Assembly (NCBI GenBank): GCA_951828585.1
Contig: OX639991.1
Coordinates: 3,008,576-3,072,575, forward strand
DNA: 64,000 bases
Reading direction: 5' to 3'
DNA from: Longimicrobiales bacterium
GTDB taxonomy: Bacteria > Gemmatimonadota > Gemmatimonadetes > Longimicrobiales > Gaopeijiaceae
Shown here: positions 34,915 to 53,021 of the stretch, one piece after another
Numbering within the stretch: position 1 is the first letter of the stretch
Layout of the letters: every line of letters starts with the position of its first letter
Notes under the pieces: generated by a model
Told to the model about the DNA's origin: nothing
The model's database searches: none
What the model saw: the letters and a program-made list of their open reading frames with translations, nothing else
Program-made: the position numbers and the translations under genes

Positions 34915-35444
34915 GCGACGAGCGCTGGTACGCGGTTCAGACGCAGGCCCGGCACGAGAACCGGGTGCGGGGCCTGATTCAGCAGGAGATCGACAGGAGT
35001 CCCGTCTCCGCGCGGGAGATCCGCGAGGTCCTGGTGCCCACGCAGGAGGTGACCGAGATCCGGCGCGGCAAGCGGGTGTCGGTCGTCAAGCCGCTCTACC
35101 CGGGGTACGTGCTGGTGCGGATGATCCTCAACGAACGTACCGAGCACGCCATCTCCGCCATGAAGGGAGTTCGTTTCGTAAGTCAGGGCGGAGATCCACA
35201 GCCGGTCCGGCAAGAGGACATGAACCGGATCATGGGCATCGAGGTCGAGGAAGAGACCGGCACCCGGGACGAAATCCCCTTCCGTACCGGCCAGGTCGTC
35301 GAAGTCATACAGGGACCGTTCACGGATTTCTCGGGAACGGTGCAGGAAGTCTACCCCGAAAAGGGGAAGGTAAAGGTTGAGGTGTCCCTCTTCGGCCGTC
35401 CGACTTCGGTGGAGTTGGACTTCACCCAGTTGAGGGGTTTCTAG
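34911..35444 (+). CDS. nusG: Transcription termination/antitermination protein NusG
   Basis: The 177-residue protein starts at a TTG that overlaps the secE stop. The NGN domain has [20 protein letters not shown] and [13 protein letters not shown], and the KOW domain has [34 protein letters not shown]. NusG binds RNA polymerase, promotes elongation, and couples it to Rho or the ribosome. It sits in the conserved secE-nusG-rplK order. Confidence 0.95.
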   Translation: MSDERWYAVQTQARHENRVRGLIQQEIDRSPVSAREIREVLVPTQEVTEIRRGKRVSVVKPLYPGYVLVRMILNERTEHAISAMKGVRFVSQGGDPQPVRQEDMNRIMGIEVEEETGTRDEIPFRTGQVVEVIQGPFTDFSGTVQEVYPEKGKVKVEVSLFGRPTSVELDFTQLRGF

Positions 35445-35445
35445 A

Positions 35446-35895
35446 ATGGCAAGAGCAACGAAGAAGAGAGTCCTCGGGTTCATCAAGCTGCAGATCATCG
35501 CCGGACAGGCGAATCCGGCGCCGCCGGTAGGGCCGGCGCTCGGTCAGCACGGCGTGAACATCATGGACTTCTGCAAGCAGTTCAACTCGAGGACCCAGCA
35601 GCAGGCGGGGACGCTGATCCCCGTCGAGATCACGGTCTACGCCGACCGCTCATTCTCGTTCATCACCAAGACGCCCCCCGCATCCTTCCTCATCAAGAAG
35701 ACGCTGGGGCTGGAGAAGGCCTCTTCGGAGCCCCACGTCGACAAGGTAGCCACGCTGTCGGTGGCCCAGGTGAGGGAGATCGCGGAAGCGAAGATGCAGG
35801 ACCTCAATACGGAGGACATCGTGTCGGCCATGCGGATGATCAAGGGCACGGCACGGGCGATGGGGATCGAAGTGGACGGGGAGCTTACGGCCTGA
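35446..35895 (+). CDS. rplK: 50S ribosomal protein L11
   Basis: L11 (149 residues) forms the GTPase-associated centre with 23S rRNA. The sequence is typical: [48 protein letters not shown], and [12 protein letters not shown]-like ending ([14 protein letters not shown]). The start ATG is one base after the nusG stop, so the genes are coupled. The [11 protein letters not shown] proline-rich hinge is intact. Confidence 0.97.
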   Translation: MARATKKRVLGFIKLQIIAGQANPAPPVGPALGQHGVNIMDFCKQFNSRTQQQAGTLIPVEITVYADRSFSFITKTPPASFLIKKTLGLEKASSEPHVDKVATLSVAQVREIAEAKMQDLNTEDIVSAMRMIKGTARAMGIEVDGELTA

Positions 35896-35906
35896 CGGAG
35901 GAAAGC

Positions 35907-36605
35907 GTGCCAAAACGCAGCAAGAAATACGCCGGGGCGCGGGAGTCGTACGACCGGCTCGTTCGGCAGTCCCCGCACGAGGCGCTCGGACAGGTCAAGG
36001 AAATGGCCTTCGCGCGCTTTGACGAGAGCATCGATGTCGCCACGCACCTGGGCGTCGACCCCAGAAGGGCCGACCAGGTGGTCCGCGGTACGGTCGTCCT
36101 GCCCCACGGGACCGGCAAGTCCCCCAGGGTGCTGGCGATCTGCCAGGGCGACAAGGAGGCCGAGGCCGAGGAGGCCGGCGCGGACTACGTCGGCACCGAG
36201 TACGTGGACCGGATCAAGGGTGGCTGGCTGGACTTCGACGTATGCGTGGCCACCCCGGACCTGATGCGCATGGTCGGGCCGCTGGGGCGCATCCTCGGTC
36301 CGCGCGGGCTCATGCCCACGCCCAAGGCGGGCACGGTCACCTTCGACGTGGGCCGCGCGGTCGGCGAGATCAAGGCGGGCAAGATCGAGTACCGGGTGGA
36401 CAAGACCGGCAACCTGCATGCGCCCATCGGCAGGGTGTCGTTCGAGGTGGACCTGCTCACCGAGAACCTCGGCGCGTTCATGGCTTCGGTGCTCAGGGCC
36501 AAGCCCGCAGCCGCGAAGGGCACCTACGTCAAGAGCGTCACGGTGTCGAGCACGATGGGGCCCGGAGTGCACGTCGACCCCAACAGCTTCACGCGGAGCG
36601 GCTGA
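35907..36605 (+). CDS. rplA: 50S ribosomal protein L1
   Basis: L1 (232 residues) forms the mobile L1 stalk at the E site and in many bacteria represses its own operon by binding the rplK leader. It begins at GTG ([18 protein letters not shown]) with a GAGGAAAG ribosome site. Signatures are [37 protein letters not shown], and the end [20 protein letters not shown]. It is 11 bp after rplK. Confidence 0.97.
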   Translation: MPKRSKKYAGARESYDRLVRQSPHEALGQVKEMAFARFDESIDVATHLGVDPRRADQVVRGTVVLPHGTGKSPRVLAICQGDKEAEAEEAGADYVGTEYVDRIKGGWLDFDVCVATPDLMRMVGPLGRILGPRGLMPTPKAGTVTFDVGRAVGEIKAGKIEYRVDKTGNLHAPIGRVSFEVDLLTENLGAFMASVLRAKPAAAKGTYVKSVTVSSTMGPGVHVDPNSFTRSG

Positions 36606-36607
36606 AT

Positions 36608-37132
36608 ATGACAAGGGAACAGAAAGAGGCGTTCGTCGCCGAGTTCCAGGAGCGCCTCGGTCGGTCCGAGGCCATCTTCCTCACGGACTTCACCGGGTTG
36701 AACGTGAAGGCCATGACCAGCCTTCGCAGCCAGTTGAAGAAGGCGGGCGGAGAGTACCTGGTGGTCAAGAACCGCCTGGTGAGGCGTGCACTGGCGGAGA
36801 CCGAAATCCCCGACATCTCACGGTTCCTGGAGGGGCCGACCGGTGTCGTATTCGGCGACGACGACGTGGTGGCCGCCGCGAGGACGGTCACCGACTTCGC
36901 GAAGGAAAACGGAGACAAGCCGGTCTTCAAGGTCGGCGTCCTCGAATCGAGTGTTCTCGATGCCACGCAGATCGATCGCGTCGCCAGCCTGCCGCCGCGG
37001 GAGGAGTTGCTGTCGCAGGTGGCGGGTGTGCTGAGCGCACCGATGTCGGCGCTTTTGGGCGCAATGTCGGGCAAGCTTCAGGAGATGGCGGGCCTCGTGG
37101 ACGCGCTGCGCGAGGAACGCGAGTCGGGATAG
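36608..37132 (+). CDS. rplJ: 50S ribosomal protein L10
   Basis: L10 (174 residues) anchors the L12 dimers of the stalk. EAIFLTDFTGLNVKAMTSLRSQLKKAGGEYLVVKNRLVRRAL is the rRNA-binding part, and the C-terminal helix (ALLGAMSGKLQEMAGLVDALREE) binds L7/L12. ATG 36608 follows the rplA stop by two bases. It is followed by rplL after 59 bp. Confidence 0.95.
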   Translation: MTREQKEAFVAEFQERLGRSEAIFLTDFTGLNVKAMTSLRSQLKKAGGEYLVVKNRLVRRALAETEIPDISRFLEGPTGVVFGDDDVVAAARTVTDFAKENGDKPVFKVGVLESSVLDATQIDRVASLPPREELLSQVAGVLSAPMSALLGAMSGKLQEMAGLVDALREERESG

Positions 37133-37191
37133 TGCGGTAACAGACCCAGACCGCCCGGCGAACCGGGCGAATCCAAGGAGGGATACAGAGA

Positions 37192-37572
37192 ATGGCTGTG
37201 AACCAGGAAGAACTTCTCGAGACTATTGGCAACATGACGGTGATTGAACTCTCGGAGTTCGTCGAAGCCTTCAAGACCAGGTTCAACGTGACCGCGGCCG
37301 CGGCGCCCGTCATGGCGATGCCCGGAGCGGCCGGGGCCGACGAGGCCGCGGCCGAGGAGCAGGACGAGTTCGATGTGGTGCTCGAATCCTTCGGGTCCAA
37401 GAAGATCCAGGTCATCAAGGTCATCCGGCAGATCACGAGCCTGGGCCTCAAGGAGGCCAAGGAGCTGGTCGACAAGGCGCCGAGTCCGGTGAGGGAAGCG
37501 GTCAGCAAGAACGAGGCCGAAGACATCAAGAGCAAGCTCGAAGAAGTCGGCGCTACCGTCATCGTCAAGTAG
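37192..37572 (+). CDS. rplL: 50S ribosomal protein L7/L12
   Basis: The 126-residue stalk protein recruits translational GTPases. It has the N-terminal dimer helix ([21 protein letters not shown]), an Ala/Glu-rich hinge ([23 protein letters not shown]) and the C-terminal domain [36 protein letters not shown]. An AAGGAGGGA ribosome site lies upstream. The following 412-bp gap to rpoB contains a weak GGGACC/GGTCCC stem at 37615-37643 and a long-form repeat. Confidence 0.97.
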   Translation: MAVNQEELLETIGNMTVIELSEFVEAFKTRFNVTAAAAPVMAMPGAAGADEAAAEEQDEFDVVLESFGSKKIQVIKVIRQITSLGLKEAKELVDKAPSPVREAVSKNEAEDIKSKLEEVGATVIVK

Positions 37573-37712
37573 GTGCGCCCCGCCGAAAAACGGCTCCGGT
37601 TCCCGAAGGCGGCTGGGACCGGACCGATCGGGGTGTTGGTCCCGGGTTTACGGCCGGCGTGCATCCGCGCGCCAGACCTGCGTGCACCCTCATGCCGCGA
37701 CTCTTGTTCCCG

Positions 37713-37960
37713 CCAGCCCGTGAACAAGATCCCCGAGGCATTCGAGCGGCGATGCATCCGCGCTGGTCGCTTCGCCCAATCTGCTTACAATGTCATGAGA
37801 AGTTTACAATTTGTCATGTATAGTATACAGTACGCTTCCCCACAGGCTTCGCTCTGCGTTGCTCCTCGGGCGAATAGCTCTGCTATTCTCCTCTCGTCGC
37901 GCCTTGCCAGCCCGGCACCTCGCCGCTCTCGGTGCTCGCGCGAACTTATCCACGGACTGC
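37713..37960 (+). repeat. Long-form intergenic repeat between rplL and rpoB
   Basis: It starts CCAGCCCGTGAACAAGATCC, which has decayed slightly from GCAGCCCGTGGACAAAATCC, and ends TTATCCACGGACTGC. The AT-rich core at about 37785-37835 has two TTACAAT...GTCATG units and the palindrome TGTATAGTATACA. The interior GAATAGC-TCT-GCTATTC hairpin and GCACCTCGCC block are conserved with other copies. Confidence 0.9.
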
Positions 37961-37984
37961 TAACCATCAAGGGGGATTGGTCCA

Positions 37985-42205
<4,221 letters not shown>

Positions 42206-42265
42206 GGGCGATGCAAGGTAGCGCGCACCTCGTGAACGAACGGAGTCTTCGAGAAATGGTGGTTA

Positions 42266-42513
42266 GCAGCCCGAGGATAGAATCCCCCCGGCATCCGACC
42301 GGCGATGCATCCGGTCTGGGCCGCTTCGCTCCAGCTTTCGACGATGTAATGACTAATTTCCATTATGGAAACTGTAGTATACATAGCGCCTTCGCAGGGC
42401 TTCGCTCTGCGTTGCTCCTCGGGCGAATAGCGCTGCTATTCCCCTCTCGTCGCGCCTTGCCAGCCCGGCGCCTCGCCGCTCTCGGTGCTCGGGCGGCTCT
42501 ATCCACGGACTGC
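42266..42513 (+). repeat. Long-form intergenic repeat between rpoB and rpoC
   Basis: Begins GCAGCCCGAGGATAGAATCC and ends CTATCCACGGACTGC, six bases before the rpoC ATG. The AT-rich core at about 42345-42390 contains GTAGTATACATAG. It fills most of a 313-bp gap in an operon whose genes are usually close together. Confidence 0.9.
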
Positions 42514-42518
42514 ACAAC

Positions 42519-45500
42519 ATGATCGACTTTCCCCGCGCCAAGGAACCCCGTCTGACGGACTTCGACTACATCCGCATCCGGATCGCGTCGCCCGAGGACA
42601 TCCGCGAGTGGTCGCACGGCGAGGTGACCAAGCCGGAGACCATCAACTACCGCTCCTTCAAGCCCGAGCCGATGGGCCTGTTCTGCCAGCGCACCTTCGG
42701 TCCGGTGAAGGACTGGGAGTGCTCCTGCGGCAAGTACAAGCGCATCCGCTTTCGCGGCATCGTGTGCGACCGGTGCGGCGTGGAGGTCACGCTGTCGAAG
42801 GTGCGCCGCGAGCGCATGGGCCACATCGAGCTGGCCGTTCCCGTCTGCCACATCTGGTTCTTCAAGACCCTTCCGAGCCAGCTCGGATACCTGCTGGGAA
42901 TGACGCTGAAGGATCTGGAGAAGGTGGTCTACTACGCCGCGTACGTCGTCACGCACCCGGGCGACCAGGACTTGGAATTCCTGGATCTGCTGGACGAGGA
43001 CGAGTACTACGACCTGCGTGTGAAGGCCCGTGCCGAAGAGGACGAGGACTTCAAGGCAGAGATCGGGGCGGAAGCGGTCAGGACCCTGCTCAAGCGGCTG
43101 GACACGCCGGAAGCGCCCGTCGCCGAGCAGAACCGCGACGGCAAGGGACTCGACCGCCTCGCCGCCTGGCTGCGTGAAGAGATTCGGACCGAGACGTCGC
43201 AGCACCGCAAGAAGAAGAAGCTGCGGCGGCTGAAGGTGGTGGATGCGATTCGCAACTCGGGGGACCTGCCGGACAAGAGCAACAGGCCCGAATGGATGGT
43301 TCTGGACGTCATTCCCGTCATCCCTCCCGACCTGCGGCCGCTAGTTCCCCTGGACGGAGGACGGTTCGCGACGTCCGACCTGAACGACCTCTACCGGCGC
43401 GTCATCAACCGCAACAACCGGCTCAAAAAGCTGATCGACATGCGCGCGCCCGAGGTGATTCTGAGGAACGAGAAGCGGATGCTGCAGGAGTCGGTGGACG
43501 CGCTCTTCGACAACGGCCGGCGCTCCAAGGCGATCCGCGGCCGGGGCAAGCGGCCGCTCAAGTCGCTCTCCGACATGCTTAAGGGGAAGCAGGGCCGGTT
43601 CCGGCAGAACCTGCTCGGCAAGCGCGTGGACTACTCGGGCCGCTCGGTGATCGTGGTCGGACCCGAGCTGAAGCTGCACCAGTGCGGTTTGCCGAAGGCC
43701 ATGGCGGTTGAGCTGTTCAAGCCCTTCATCATCCATGAGCTGGAGAAGCGGGGCGAAGCCGAGACCGTGAAGCGCGCCAAGAAGATCGTGGAGCAGGACG
43801 ATCCGAAGGTCTACGAAGTGCTCGAGGACATCATCCGCGACCACCCGGTCCTACTCAACAGGGCCCCGACCCTTCACCGCATCGGGATCCAGGCCTTCGA
43901 GCCGGTCCTGGTCGAAGGGAAGGCGATCCGCATCCACCCCCTGGTGTGCGCCGCCTTCAATGCGGACTTCGACGGAGACCAGATGGCGGTTCACCTGCCC
44001 CTGTCCTTCGAGGCCCAGCTGGAGGCCCGTGTGCTCATGCTCTCCAGCAACAACGTGCTCCTGCCCTCGAACGGCCGTCCGGTAGCGTCGCCGACCCAGG
44101 ACATGGTCATCGGTTCGTACTTCCTCACCAAGCCGCCGCTGGAGATCTCCGACCTGGAGCCGCGCGCGAACGATGCCGCGCTGACGCAGCAGGTACGCGA
44201 AGAGGCCAACGCGCGACTCGACGAACTCTACGATGATGCCCCTCGCTTCTCGAGCCACGGGCAGGTCGAGATGGCAGAGGCCGTTGGCCGCGTCGAGTTC
44301 TCGACCCCCTGCTGGTACTGGGTCCCCGCGCACGGGAACCCGCGCGACCCGGCTTACGAGCCGGCGCGCTGGGTTCGTACCACGGCCGGCCGTGTGCTCT
44401 TCAACTCCATCATTCCGGAGCCTATCGGGTTCCTGAACCAGACCTTCGGCAAGAAGCAGCTCGGCGATCTGGTCTTCCAGTGCTTCACCGAGGCCGGGCT
44501 CGCGGCCACGACGGAGTTCCTCGATCACCTCAAGGACTTCGGCTTCCGCTACGCGACCATGGGGGGTGTTTCGGTAGGGGTCGACGACCTCGAGGTCCCG
44601 CCCGAGAAGTCCGAACTTCTGACGGAGGCGACCAGCGAGGTCGCCCGGTTCCAGAATGCGTACGCCGCCGGGTACATCTCCAACGGCGAGCGCTACAACA
44701 AGATCATCGACACCTGGACCCACGCCAACAACGATGTGGCCGACGCGATGGTCCAGCACCTGGAGCGCTCCAAGGGAGGCTTCAACCCAGTCTACATGAT
44801 GATGACCTCGGGTGCCCGCGGGAACCGGGACCAGATGCGCCAGCTGGCGGGCATGCGCGGCCTGATGGCCAAGCCCCAGAAGAAGCTGACCGGCGGCATC
44901 GGCGAGATCATCGAGAGCCCCATCCGCTCCAACTTCCGCGAGGGACTCAGCGTGGTGGAGTACTTCATCTCCACGCACGGCGCGCGCAAGGGACTGGCCG
45001 ACACCGCCCTGAAGACCGCGGACGCCGGGTACCTGACGCGGCGCCTCGTGGACGTCGCCCAGGACGTGACGATCGCCGAGGACGACTGCGGCACCTTCCA
45101 GGGACTGGAGATGAGCGCGCTCAAGGAGGGTGAGGACATTGTCGAGCCTCTGGCCGACCGCATCGCGGGGAATGTGGCGCTGGACAGCGTCTACGACCCC
45201 ATCGACGGCCTGTTGATCCTCGAGGCCAGCGAGATGATCAGCGAGGAGGCGGCGGAGGCCATCGAGAACGCCGGGATTCAGTCGGTCAAGATCCGCTCCG
45301 TCCTCACCTGCGACACCGAGCGGGGGATCTGCCGGATGTGCTACGGGCGCAACCTGGCCACCATGGGTCCCGTCGATACCGGGGAGGCCGTGGGGATCCT
45401 GGCCGCGCAGTCGATCGGCGAACCGGGAACGCAGCTGACCCTGCGCACCTTCCACATCGGCGGGACGGCGGCGCGCATTGCCGCCCAGAACCAGCGCAAG

Positions 45501-46868
45501 TCCAAGATCGCCGGTGTGATCGGCCTGGAGCGGGTCTCACTGGTCGAGGACCGGGAGGGGAACCGGATCATCACCTCGCGGGAGGGGAAGATCGTGATCC
45601 AGACCCGCGAAGGGCAGGTGCGCAGCCGGCTCGCGGTTCCCTACGGGGCCGAGATCCACGTCTCGGAGGGAGACTCGATCAAGGCGGGCGATCTGCTCTT
45701 CAGCTGGGACCCGTACTCGGAGCCTATCGTCGCCGACGCCGAGGGGTTCCTGCACTTCGAGGACATCGTCGAGGAGCAGACCGTTCGCGAGGAGCTCGAC
45801 GAGTCGACGGGCCGCCGCCAGATGATGGTCATCGAGGACCGGGACAAGAAGCTCCATCCGGCCATCCAGATCCGAAGCGGCGAGTCCCCCACCAGCGAGG
45901 TCCTGAAGGAGTTCATCATTCCGGTGGGGGCCCAGCTTATGTGCGCCCACGGCGATCCGATCCATCCGGGGGACAAGATCGCCAAGATCGGGCGCGAGGT
46001 GTACAAGACGCGCGACATCACGGGAGGACTGCCCCGGGTCGCCGAACTCTTCGAGGCCAGGCGCCCCAAGGATCCGGCCATCATCACCGAGATCGACGGC
46101 GCGGTGTCCTTCGGCCCGATCAAGCGCGGCAAGCGGCGCGTCATCGTGTCGCCGAAACAGGGACAGCGGCGGGAATATGACGTGCCCGTCGGGAAGCACA
46201 TGCGTGTTCACCAGGGCGATCAGGTGCGAGCCGGCGACCGCCTCTCCGAGGGACCCATCAATCCCCACGACATCCTGAAGATCAAGGGCCCCCGCGCGGT
46301 GCAGGAGTACCTGCTGAACGAGATCCAGGAGGTGTACCGCCTTCAGGGCGTCAAGATCAACGACAAGCACATCGGCGTGATCGTGCGCCAGATGCTGCAG
46401 AAAGTCCGCGTCGTCGATCCCGGCGACACCGGCCTGCTGGAAGGCGAACACGTCGATCGAGTGGCCTTCCGCCTGGTGAATGACGAGGTGCGGGTCGAAA
46501 ACGCCAAGCGCGCGAAGGAGGAGGACAAGCCGCTCCTGAATCCGGCCCGCCAGGAGCCGTTGCTCCTCGGGATCACGAAGGCAAGCCTCACCACCGACTC
46601 GTTCATCTCGGCCGCCTCCTTCCAGGAGACCACCCGGGTTCTCACCGACGCGGCCGTGCGCGGTGCCAGGGACGACCTGAGGGGGCTCAAGGAGAACATC
46701 ATCATCGGCCACCTGATTCCTGCGGGAACGGGGGTCCACCGTTGGCACGAGGTCGAGTTCACGGTCGAACGGGAGTACTACGACGAAGAGATCCTCCCGC
46801 TCACGGCTCCGGGCGAAACGTTGCCGGGGCTGGGGGAGTTGCTGGAAGAGGAGGTCTCGGCGGAGTAG
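42519..46868 (+). CDS. rpoC: RNA polymerase subunit beta'
   Basis: RpoC (1449 residues) holds the catalytic magnesium in [12 protein letters not shown] (about residues 480-491). The N-terminal zinc ribbon [23 protein letters not shown] and the second zinc site ([13 protein letters not shown]) are present, as are the bridge helix ([22 protein letters not shown]) and trigger-loop region ([21 protein letters not shown]). The ATG stands 6 bp after a repeat element, and no ribosome site is visible in front of it, so initiation may depend on coupling or leaderless-like contacts. A terminator follows. Confidence 0.97.
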   Translation: MIDFPRAKEPRLTDFDYIRIRIASPEDIREWSHGEVTKPETINYRSFKPEPMGLFCQRTFGPVKDWECSCGKYKRIRFRGIVCDRCGVEVTLSKVRRERMGHIELAVPVCHIWFFKTLPSQLGYLLGMTLKDLEKVVYYAAYVVTHPGDQDLEFLDLLDEDEYYDLRVKARAEEDEDFKAEIGAEAVRTLLKRLDTPEAPVAEQNRDGKGLDRLAAWLREEIRTETSQHRKKKKLRRLKVVDAIRNSGDLPDKSNRPEWMVLDVIPVIPPDLRPLVPLDGGRFATSDLNDLYRRVINRNNRLKKLIDMRAPEVILRNEKRMLQESVDALFDNGRRSKAIRGRGKRPLKSLSDMLKGKQGRFRQNLLGKRVDYSGRSVIVVGPELKLHQCGLPKAMAVELFKPFIIHELEKRGEAETVKRAKKIVEQDDPKVYEVLEDIIRDHPVLLNRAPTLHRIGIQAFEPVLVEGKAIRIHPLVCAAFNADFDGDQMAVHLPLSFEAQLEARVLMLSSNNVLLPSNGRPVASPTQDMVIGSYFLTKPPLEISDLEPRANDAALTQQVREEANARLDELYDDAPRFSSHGQVEMAEAVGRVEFSTPCWYWVPAHGNPRDPAYEPARWVRTTAGRVLFNSIIPEPIGFLNQTFGKKQLGDLVFQCFTEAGLAATTEFLDHLKDFGFRYATMGGVSVGVDDLEVPPEKSELLTEATSEVARFQNAYAAGYISNGERYNKIIDTWTHANNDVADAMVQHLERSKGGFNPVYMMMTSGARGNRDQMRQLAGMRGLMAKPQKKLTGGIGEIIESPIRSNFREGLSVVEYFISTHGARKGLADTALKTADAGYLTRRLVDVAQDVTIAEDDCGTFQGLEMSALKEGEDIVEPLADRIAGNVALDSVYDPIDGLLILEASEMISEEAAEAIENAGIQSVKIRSVLTCDTERGICRMCYGRNLATMGPVDTGEAVGILAAQSIGEPGTQLTLRTFHIGGTAARIAAQNQRKSKIAGVIGLERVSLVEDREGNRIITSREGKIVIQTREGQVRSRLAVPYGAEIHVSEGDSIKAGDLLFSWDPYSEPIVADAEGFLHFEDIVEEQTVREELDESTGRRQMMVIEDRDKKLHPAIQIRSGESPTSEVLKEFIIPVGAQLMCAHGDPIHPGDKIAKIGREVYKTRDITGGLPRVAELFEARRPKDPAIITEIDGAVSFGPIKRGKRRVIVSPKQGQRREYDVPVGKHMRVHQGDQVRAGDRLSEGPINPHDILKIKGPRAVQEYLLNEIQEVYRLQGVKINDKHIGVIVRQMLQKVRVVDPGDTGLLEGEHVDRVAFRLVNDEVRVENAKRAKEEDKPLLNPARQEPLLLGITKASLTTDSFISAASFQETTRVLTDAAVRGARDDLRGLKENIIIGHLIPAGTGVHRWHEVEFTVEREYYDEEILPLTAPGETLPGLGELLEEEVSAE

Positions 46869-46887
46869 CGGGGAACGGAATCCCGTT

Positions 46888-46918
46888 CAGGCTTGCCGTT
46901 GGACAAGACTGTTTTTTT
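46888..46918 (+). terminator. Intrinsic terminator of the rpoBC operon
   Basis: CAG-G-CTTG (46888-46895) pairs with CAAG-A-CTG (46904-46911) around an 8-base loop, followed by seven T. Another stem, GAACGG/CCGTTC, lies at 46873-46888. The T-run overlaps the -35 box of the next promoter. Confidence 0.6.
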
Positions 46919-46945
46919 GACATTCCCCGAATCTCCTGCTACCTT
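46917..46945 (+). promoter_or_regulatory. Putative promoter of the str (rpsL) operon
   Basis: TTGACA (46917-46922), a 17-bp spacer, and TACCTT (46940-46945). The -35 is perfect; the -10 is a weak match. It lies 150 bp before rpsL and just after the rpoC terminator, so it is well placed to drive rpsL-rpsG-fusA-tuf. Confidence 0.5.
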
Positions 46946-47096
46946 TTCCAGGCTGTCCAGGAAACTCCTGGAGGGTCGGCCTCCGGGACGGCTCGGGCGC
47001 GTTTGAGCACACCCGCAAGCGCGCCCTTGTTCCGCCCGGAGGCTGGTTTCGACTGACCCCCGATACGGAAAGTCACGAGGAACGAGTTCGGCTCCC

Positions 47097-47468
47097 ATGC
47101 CCACTCTGAATCAGCTGGTGCGGAAGGGTCGCGCGCGACTCAAGAAGAAGAACAAGTCGCCCGCGCTCCAGAAGAACCCCCAGAAGCGGGGGGTCTGCAC
47201 CCGTGTGTACACCACCACCCCCAAGAAGCCCAACTCCGCCCTGCGGAAGGTGGCCCGTGTACGGCTGACCAACGGCTACGAGGTCACCGCGTACATCGGG
47301 GGCGAGGGTCACAACCTCCAGGAGCACTCCATCGTGCTGATCCGGGGGGGACGGGTCCGCGACCTGCCGGGTGTCCGTTACCACATCGTCCGCGGAACGC
47401 TCGACACCTCGGGCGTGTCGGTCCGCAAGCAGGGACGGTCCAAATACGGAGCCAAGCGGCCCAAGTAG
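47097..47468 (+). CDS. rpsL: 30S ribosomal protein S12
   Basis: S12 (123 residues) lies at the decoding centre. [25 protein letters not shown] is the N-terminus; the conserved loops [19 protein letters not shown] and [19 protein letters not shown] are intact, including the lysines that change in streptomycin-resistant mutants (KKPNS; the second is within GRVRDLPG, with arginine here). It starts the str operon. Confidence 0.97.
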   Translation: MPTLNQLVRKGRARLKKKNKSPALQKNPQKRGVCTRVYTTTPKKPNSALRKVARVRLTNGYEVTAYIGGEGHNLQEHSIVLIRGGRVRDLPGVRYHIVRGTLDTSGVSVRKQGRSKYGAKRPK

Positions 47469-47492
47469 GGCGCACGGACTGGAGCTGACGCG

Positions 47493-47963
47493 ATGAGCCG
47501 CCGAACCCGAGCCCTGCGCCGCGAGATTCCAGGCGACCCCCGCTTCGGGTCGCCGATCTGCCAGAAGTTCATCAACGGACTCATGCTGAACGGGAACAAG
47601 TCGCTGGCCGAAGGGATCTTCTACGAGGCGATGGATATCGTCGAGTCGAAGGCGGGCCAGCCCTCCATCAATGTCTTCCAAACGGCGCTCACCAACGCGA
47701 AGCCGGCTCTCGAGGTCAAGAGCCGGCGCGTCGGCGGCGCCACATACCAGGTCCCCATCGAAGTGAGGTCCGAGCGGCGCCAGGCGCTGGCCATCAAGTG
47801 GCTGATCGGATTCTCGCGGACGCGGGGCGAACGGACCATGGCCCAGCGGTTGGCCGGCGAGTTGCTGGCTGCAAGCCGCGGGGAAGGCGCGACCGTTAAG
47901 AAGAAGGACGATACGCATCGGATGGCCGAAGCCAACAAAGCCTTTTCGCACTACCGCTGGTAG
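47493..47963 (+). CDS. rpsG: 30S ribosomal protein S7
   Basis: S7 (156 residues) nucleates 30S head assembly. [48 protein letters not shown] and [26 protein letters not shown] are typical. The C-terminal helix and [14 protein letters not shown] end are complete. It is 24 bp after rpsL and before fusA. Confidence 0.97.
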   Translation: MSRRTRALRREIPGDPRFGSPICQKFINGLMLNGNKSLAEGIFYEAMDIVESKAGQPSINVFQTALTNAKPALEVKSRRVGGATYQVPIEVRSERRQALAIKWLIGFSRTRGERTMAQRLAGELLAASRGEGATVKKKDDTHRMAEANKAFSHYRW

Positions 47964-48070
47964 GCCGTCCGCCCGCAGCCGGCTCCCGCGAGGGCCGGCC
48001 GGAGGGAGGGACACTCCGGCGGGATTGCTGTTTGACAGGCGCAGAACGACGAGAGTTGACGAAAATAGAC

Positions 48071-50188
<2,118 letters not shown>

Positions 50189-50231
50189 CGGCCCCGTCCC
50201 AACACACAGCTAACCCAGACACGGGGGAAGA

Positions 50232-51421
<1,190 letters not shown>

Positions 51422-51422
<1 letters not shown>

Positions 51423-51667
51423 CAGCCCGTGGACAAAATCCCCCCGGCATTCGAGCGGCGATGCATCCGTGCTGGGCGCTTCGCTCTACGCGTTCGCAAA
51501 GTAAAGACAACATTACATTATGTCATGTATGCTATACATATAACCTCCGCAAGGCTTCGCTCTGCGTTGCTCCTTGGGCGAATAGCGCGGCTATTCCCCC
51601 TTCGTCACGCCTTGCCAGCCCGGCGCCTCGCCGCTCTCGGTGCTCGGGCGGCCTTATCCACGGACTG
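51422..51667 (+). repeat. Long-form intergenic repeat between tuf2 and rpsJ
   Basis: Begins GCAGCCCGTGGACAAAATCC and ends CTTATCCACGGACTG. The AT-rich core at about 51495-51545 includes AACATTACATTATGTCATGT and the near-palindrome TGTATGCTATACAT. It is the full-length counterpart of the collapsed copy after tuf1. Confidence 0.9.
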
Positions 51668-51676
51668 AGAGGAATC

Positions 51677-52051
51677 ATGTCACCGACACGCGGCACGGGC
51701 CCTCCGCCGGCAAAGACAAAGCAGGGAACGGCGAACAAGGGAATGAGCAACCGGATTCGAATCCGCCTCAAGGCGTTCGACCACTGGGTGGTGGATCAGA
51801 CGGCCGCCGACATCGTGCGCACCGCTCAGAAGACCGGCGCCACGATCCGCGGACCCATACCGCTGCCCACGCGGCGCCAGCGGTGGACCGTGCTGCGTTC
51901 GCCCCACATCGACAAGAAGAGCCGGGAGCAGTTCGAGCTCAGGACGCACAAGCGCCTGATCGACATCGTCGAGAGCCGCCCCCAGACCATCGACGCACTG
52001 ACTAAGCTCGATCTTCCGGCAGGCGTGGACGTCGAGATCAAGGTGGACTGA
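51677..52051 (+). CDS. rpsJ: 30S ribosomal protein S10, with possible N-terminal extension
   Basis: S10 helps build the 30S head and acts with NusB in antitermination. The canonical protein starts at [25 protein letters not shown] (ATG 51743, 102 residues, the normal length). An earlier ATG at 51677 with the better ribosome site GAGAGGAAT gives a 22-residue extension ([22 protein letters not shown]). The bases GAGAGGAATCATGTCA at that ATG are almost the same as at the secE start, so this initiation region may have been copied with tuf. Both starts are possible. It begins the S10 operon. Confidence 0.9.
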   Translation: MSPTRGTGPPPAKTKQGTANKGMSNRIRIRLKAFDHWVVDQTAADIVRTAQKTGATIRGPIPLPTRRQRWTVLRSPHIDKKSREQFELRTHKRLIDIVESRPQTIDALTKLDLPAGVDVEIKVD

Positions 52052-52053
52052 CG

Positions 52054-52671
52054 ATGCCCGGATTGATTGGCAGGAAGATCGGGATGACACGGGTCTTCAC
52101 GGACGAGGGCCGGTCGGTTCCCGTAACGGTGGTGGAGGCCGGTCCTTGCACCGTGGTCCAGGTCAAGAGCCAGGACTCCGACGGTTACGAAGCGGTGCAG
52201 GTCGGCTACGGCGAGCGGAAGCACAAGCGTTCCGCCAGGGCCGAACTCGGACACGCCGCCAAGGCGGGCCTGGACGCGGCACCCCGTCTCCTGCGCGAAT
52301 TCGCGTCCGAGCAGGGAGGCGCCTATGAACCCGGCCAGGAGTTGACGGTCGAGCTGTTCGAGGCCGGACAGAGGGTGAAGGTGACCGGGGTCTCCAAGGG
52401 CCGCGGATTCCAGGGTGTCGTGAAGCGGCACGGATTCGCCGGAAGGCCTGCTTCGCACGGCCACCCCATGTCCCGCACCCCGGGATCGATGGGTCCGGGT
52501 ACGGATCCGTCCCGGGTGATCAAAGGAAAGAAGCTTCCCGGCCGCATGGGCGGGAAGAGTCGGACGATCCGCAACGTGCAAGTCGTTCGGATCGACTCGG
52601 AGCGGAACCTGCTCTTCATCAGGGGAGGGGTTCCAGGCAGCAGGAACAGCTACGTCCTGATCCGGAAATAA
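52054..52671 (+). CDS. rplC: 50S ribosomal protein L3
   Basis: L3 (205 residues) reaches the peptidyl-transferase centre. [36 protein letters not shown] is the start. The central loop [52 protein letters not shown] is the conserved extension. It follows rpsJ after 2 bp. Two tandem repeats separate it from rplD, where these genes normally nearly touch. Confidence 0.97.
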   Translation: MPGLIGRKIGMTRVFTDEGRSVPVTVVEAGPCTVVQVKSQDSDGYEAVQVGYGERKHKRSARAELGHAAKAGLDAAPRLLREFASEQGGAYEPGQELTVELFEAGQRVKVTGVSKGRGFQGVVKRHGFAGRPASHGHPMSRTPGSMGPGTDPSRVIKGKKLPGRMGGKSRTIRNVQVVRIDSERNLLFIRGGVPGSRNSYVLIRK

Positions 52672-52842
52672 GCAGCCCATGAACAGAATCCCCCCGGCAT
52701 TCGAGCGGCGGTGCATCCGCGCTGGACCGCTCCGCTCTGCGTTGCTCCTCGGGCGAATAGCGCTGCTATTCCCCTCTCGTCGCGCCTTGCCAGCCCGGCG
52801 CCTCGCCGCTCTCGGTGCTCGGGCGGCTTTGTCCACGGACTG
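52672..52842 (+). repeat. Short-form intergenic repeat, tandem copy 1 (rplC-rplD)
   Basis: 171 bp, from GCAGCCCATGAACAGAATCC to GTCCACGGACTG. It lacks the AT-rich core of the long form. The rplC TAA stop directly precedes it. Confidence 0.92.
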
Positions 52843-52843
52843 G

Positions 52844-53014
52844 GCAGCCCGAGGACAAATCCCCCAGGCATTCGAGCGGCGGTGCATCCGCGCTGGACCG
52901 CTCCGCTCTGCGTTGCTCCTCGGGCGAATAGCGCTGCTATTCCCCTCTCGTCGCGCCTTGCCAGCCCGGCGCCTCGCCGCTCTCGGTGCTCGGGCGGCTT
53001 TGTCCACGGACTGC
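52844..53014 (+). repeat. Short-form intergenic repeat, tandem copy 2 (rplC-rplD)
   Basis: 171 bp, from GCAGCCCGAGGACAAATCCC to GTCCACGGACTGC. It is nearly identical to copy 1 from about ATTCGAGCGGCGGTGC onward, which points to a recent duplication. The rplD ATG follows 8 bases later. Confidence 0.92.
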
Positions 53015-53021
53015 TAGACCA

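Noticed and set aside
37573-37712. A strong terminator or extra gene between rplL and the repeat
   Set aside because: Only a weak 6-bp stem with a 17-base loop and no T-run is present; no coding pattern is visible.
52672-53014. Tandem repeats in rplC-rplD as a CRISPR or phage attachment array
   Set aside because: The whole 171-bp unit is repeated, without spacers, and copies occur elsewhere singly with defined ends.
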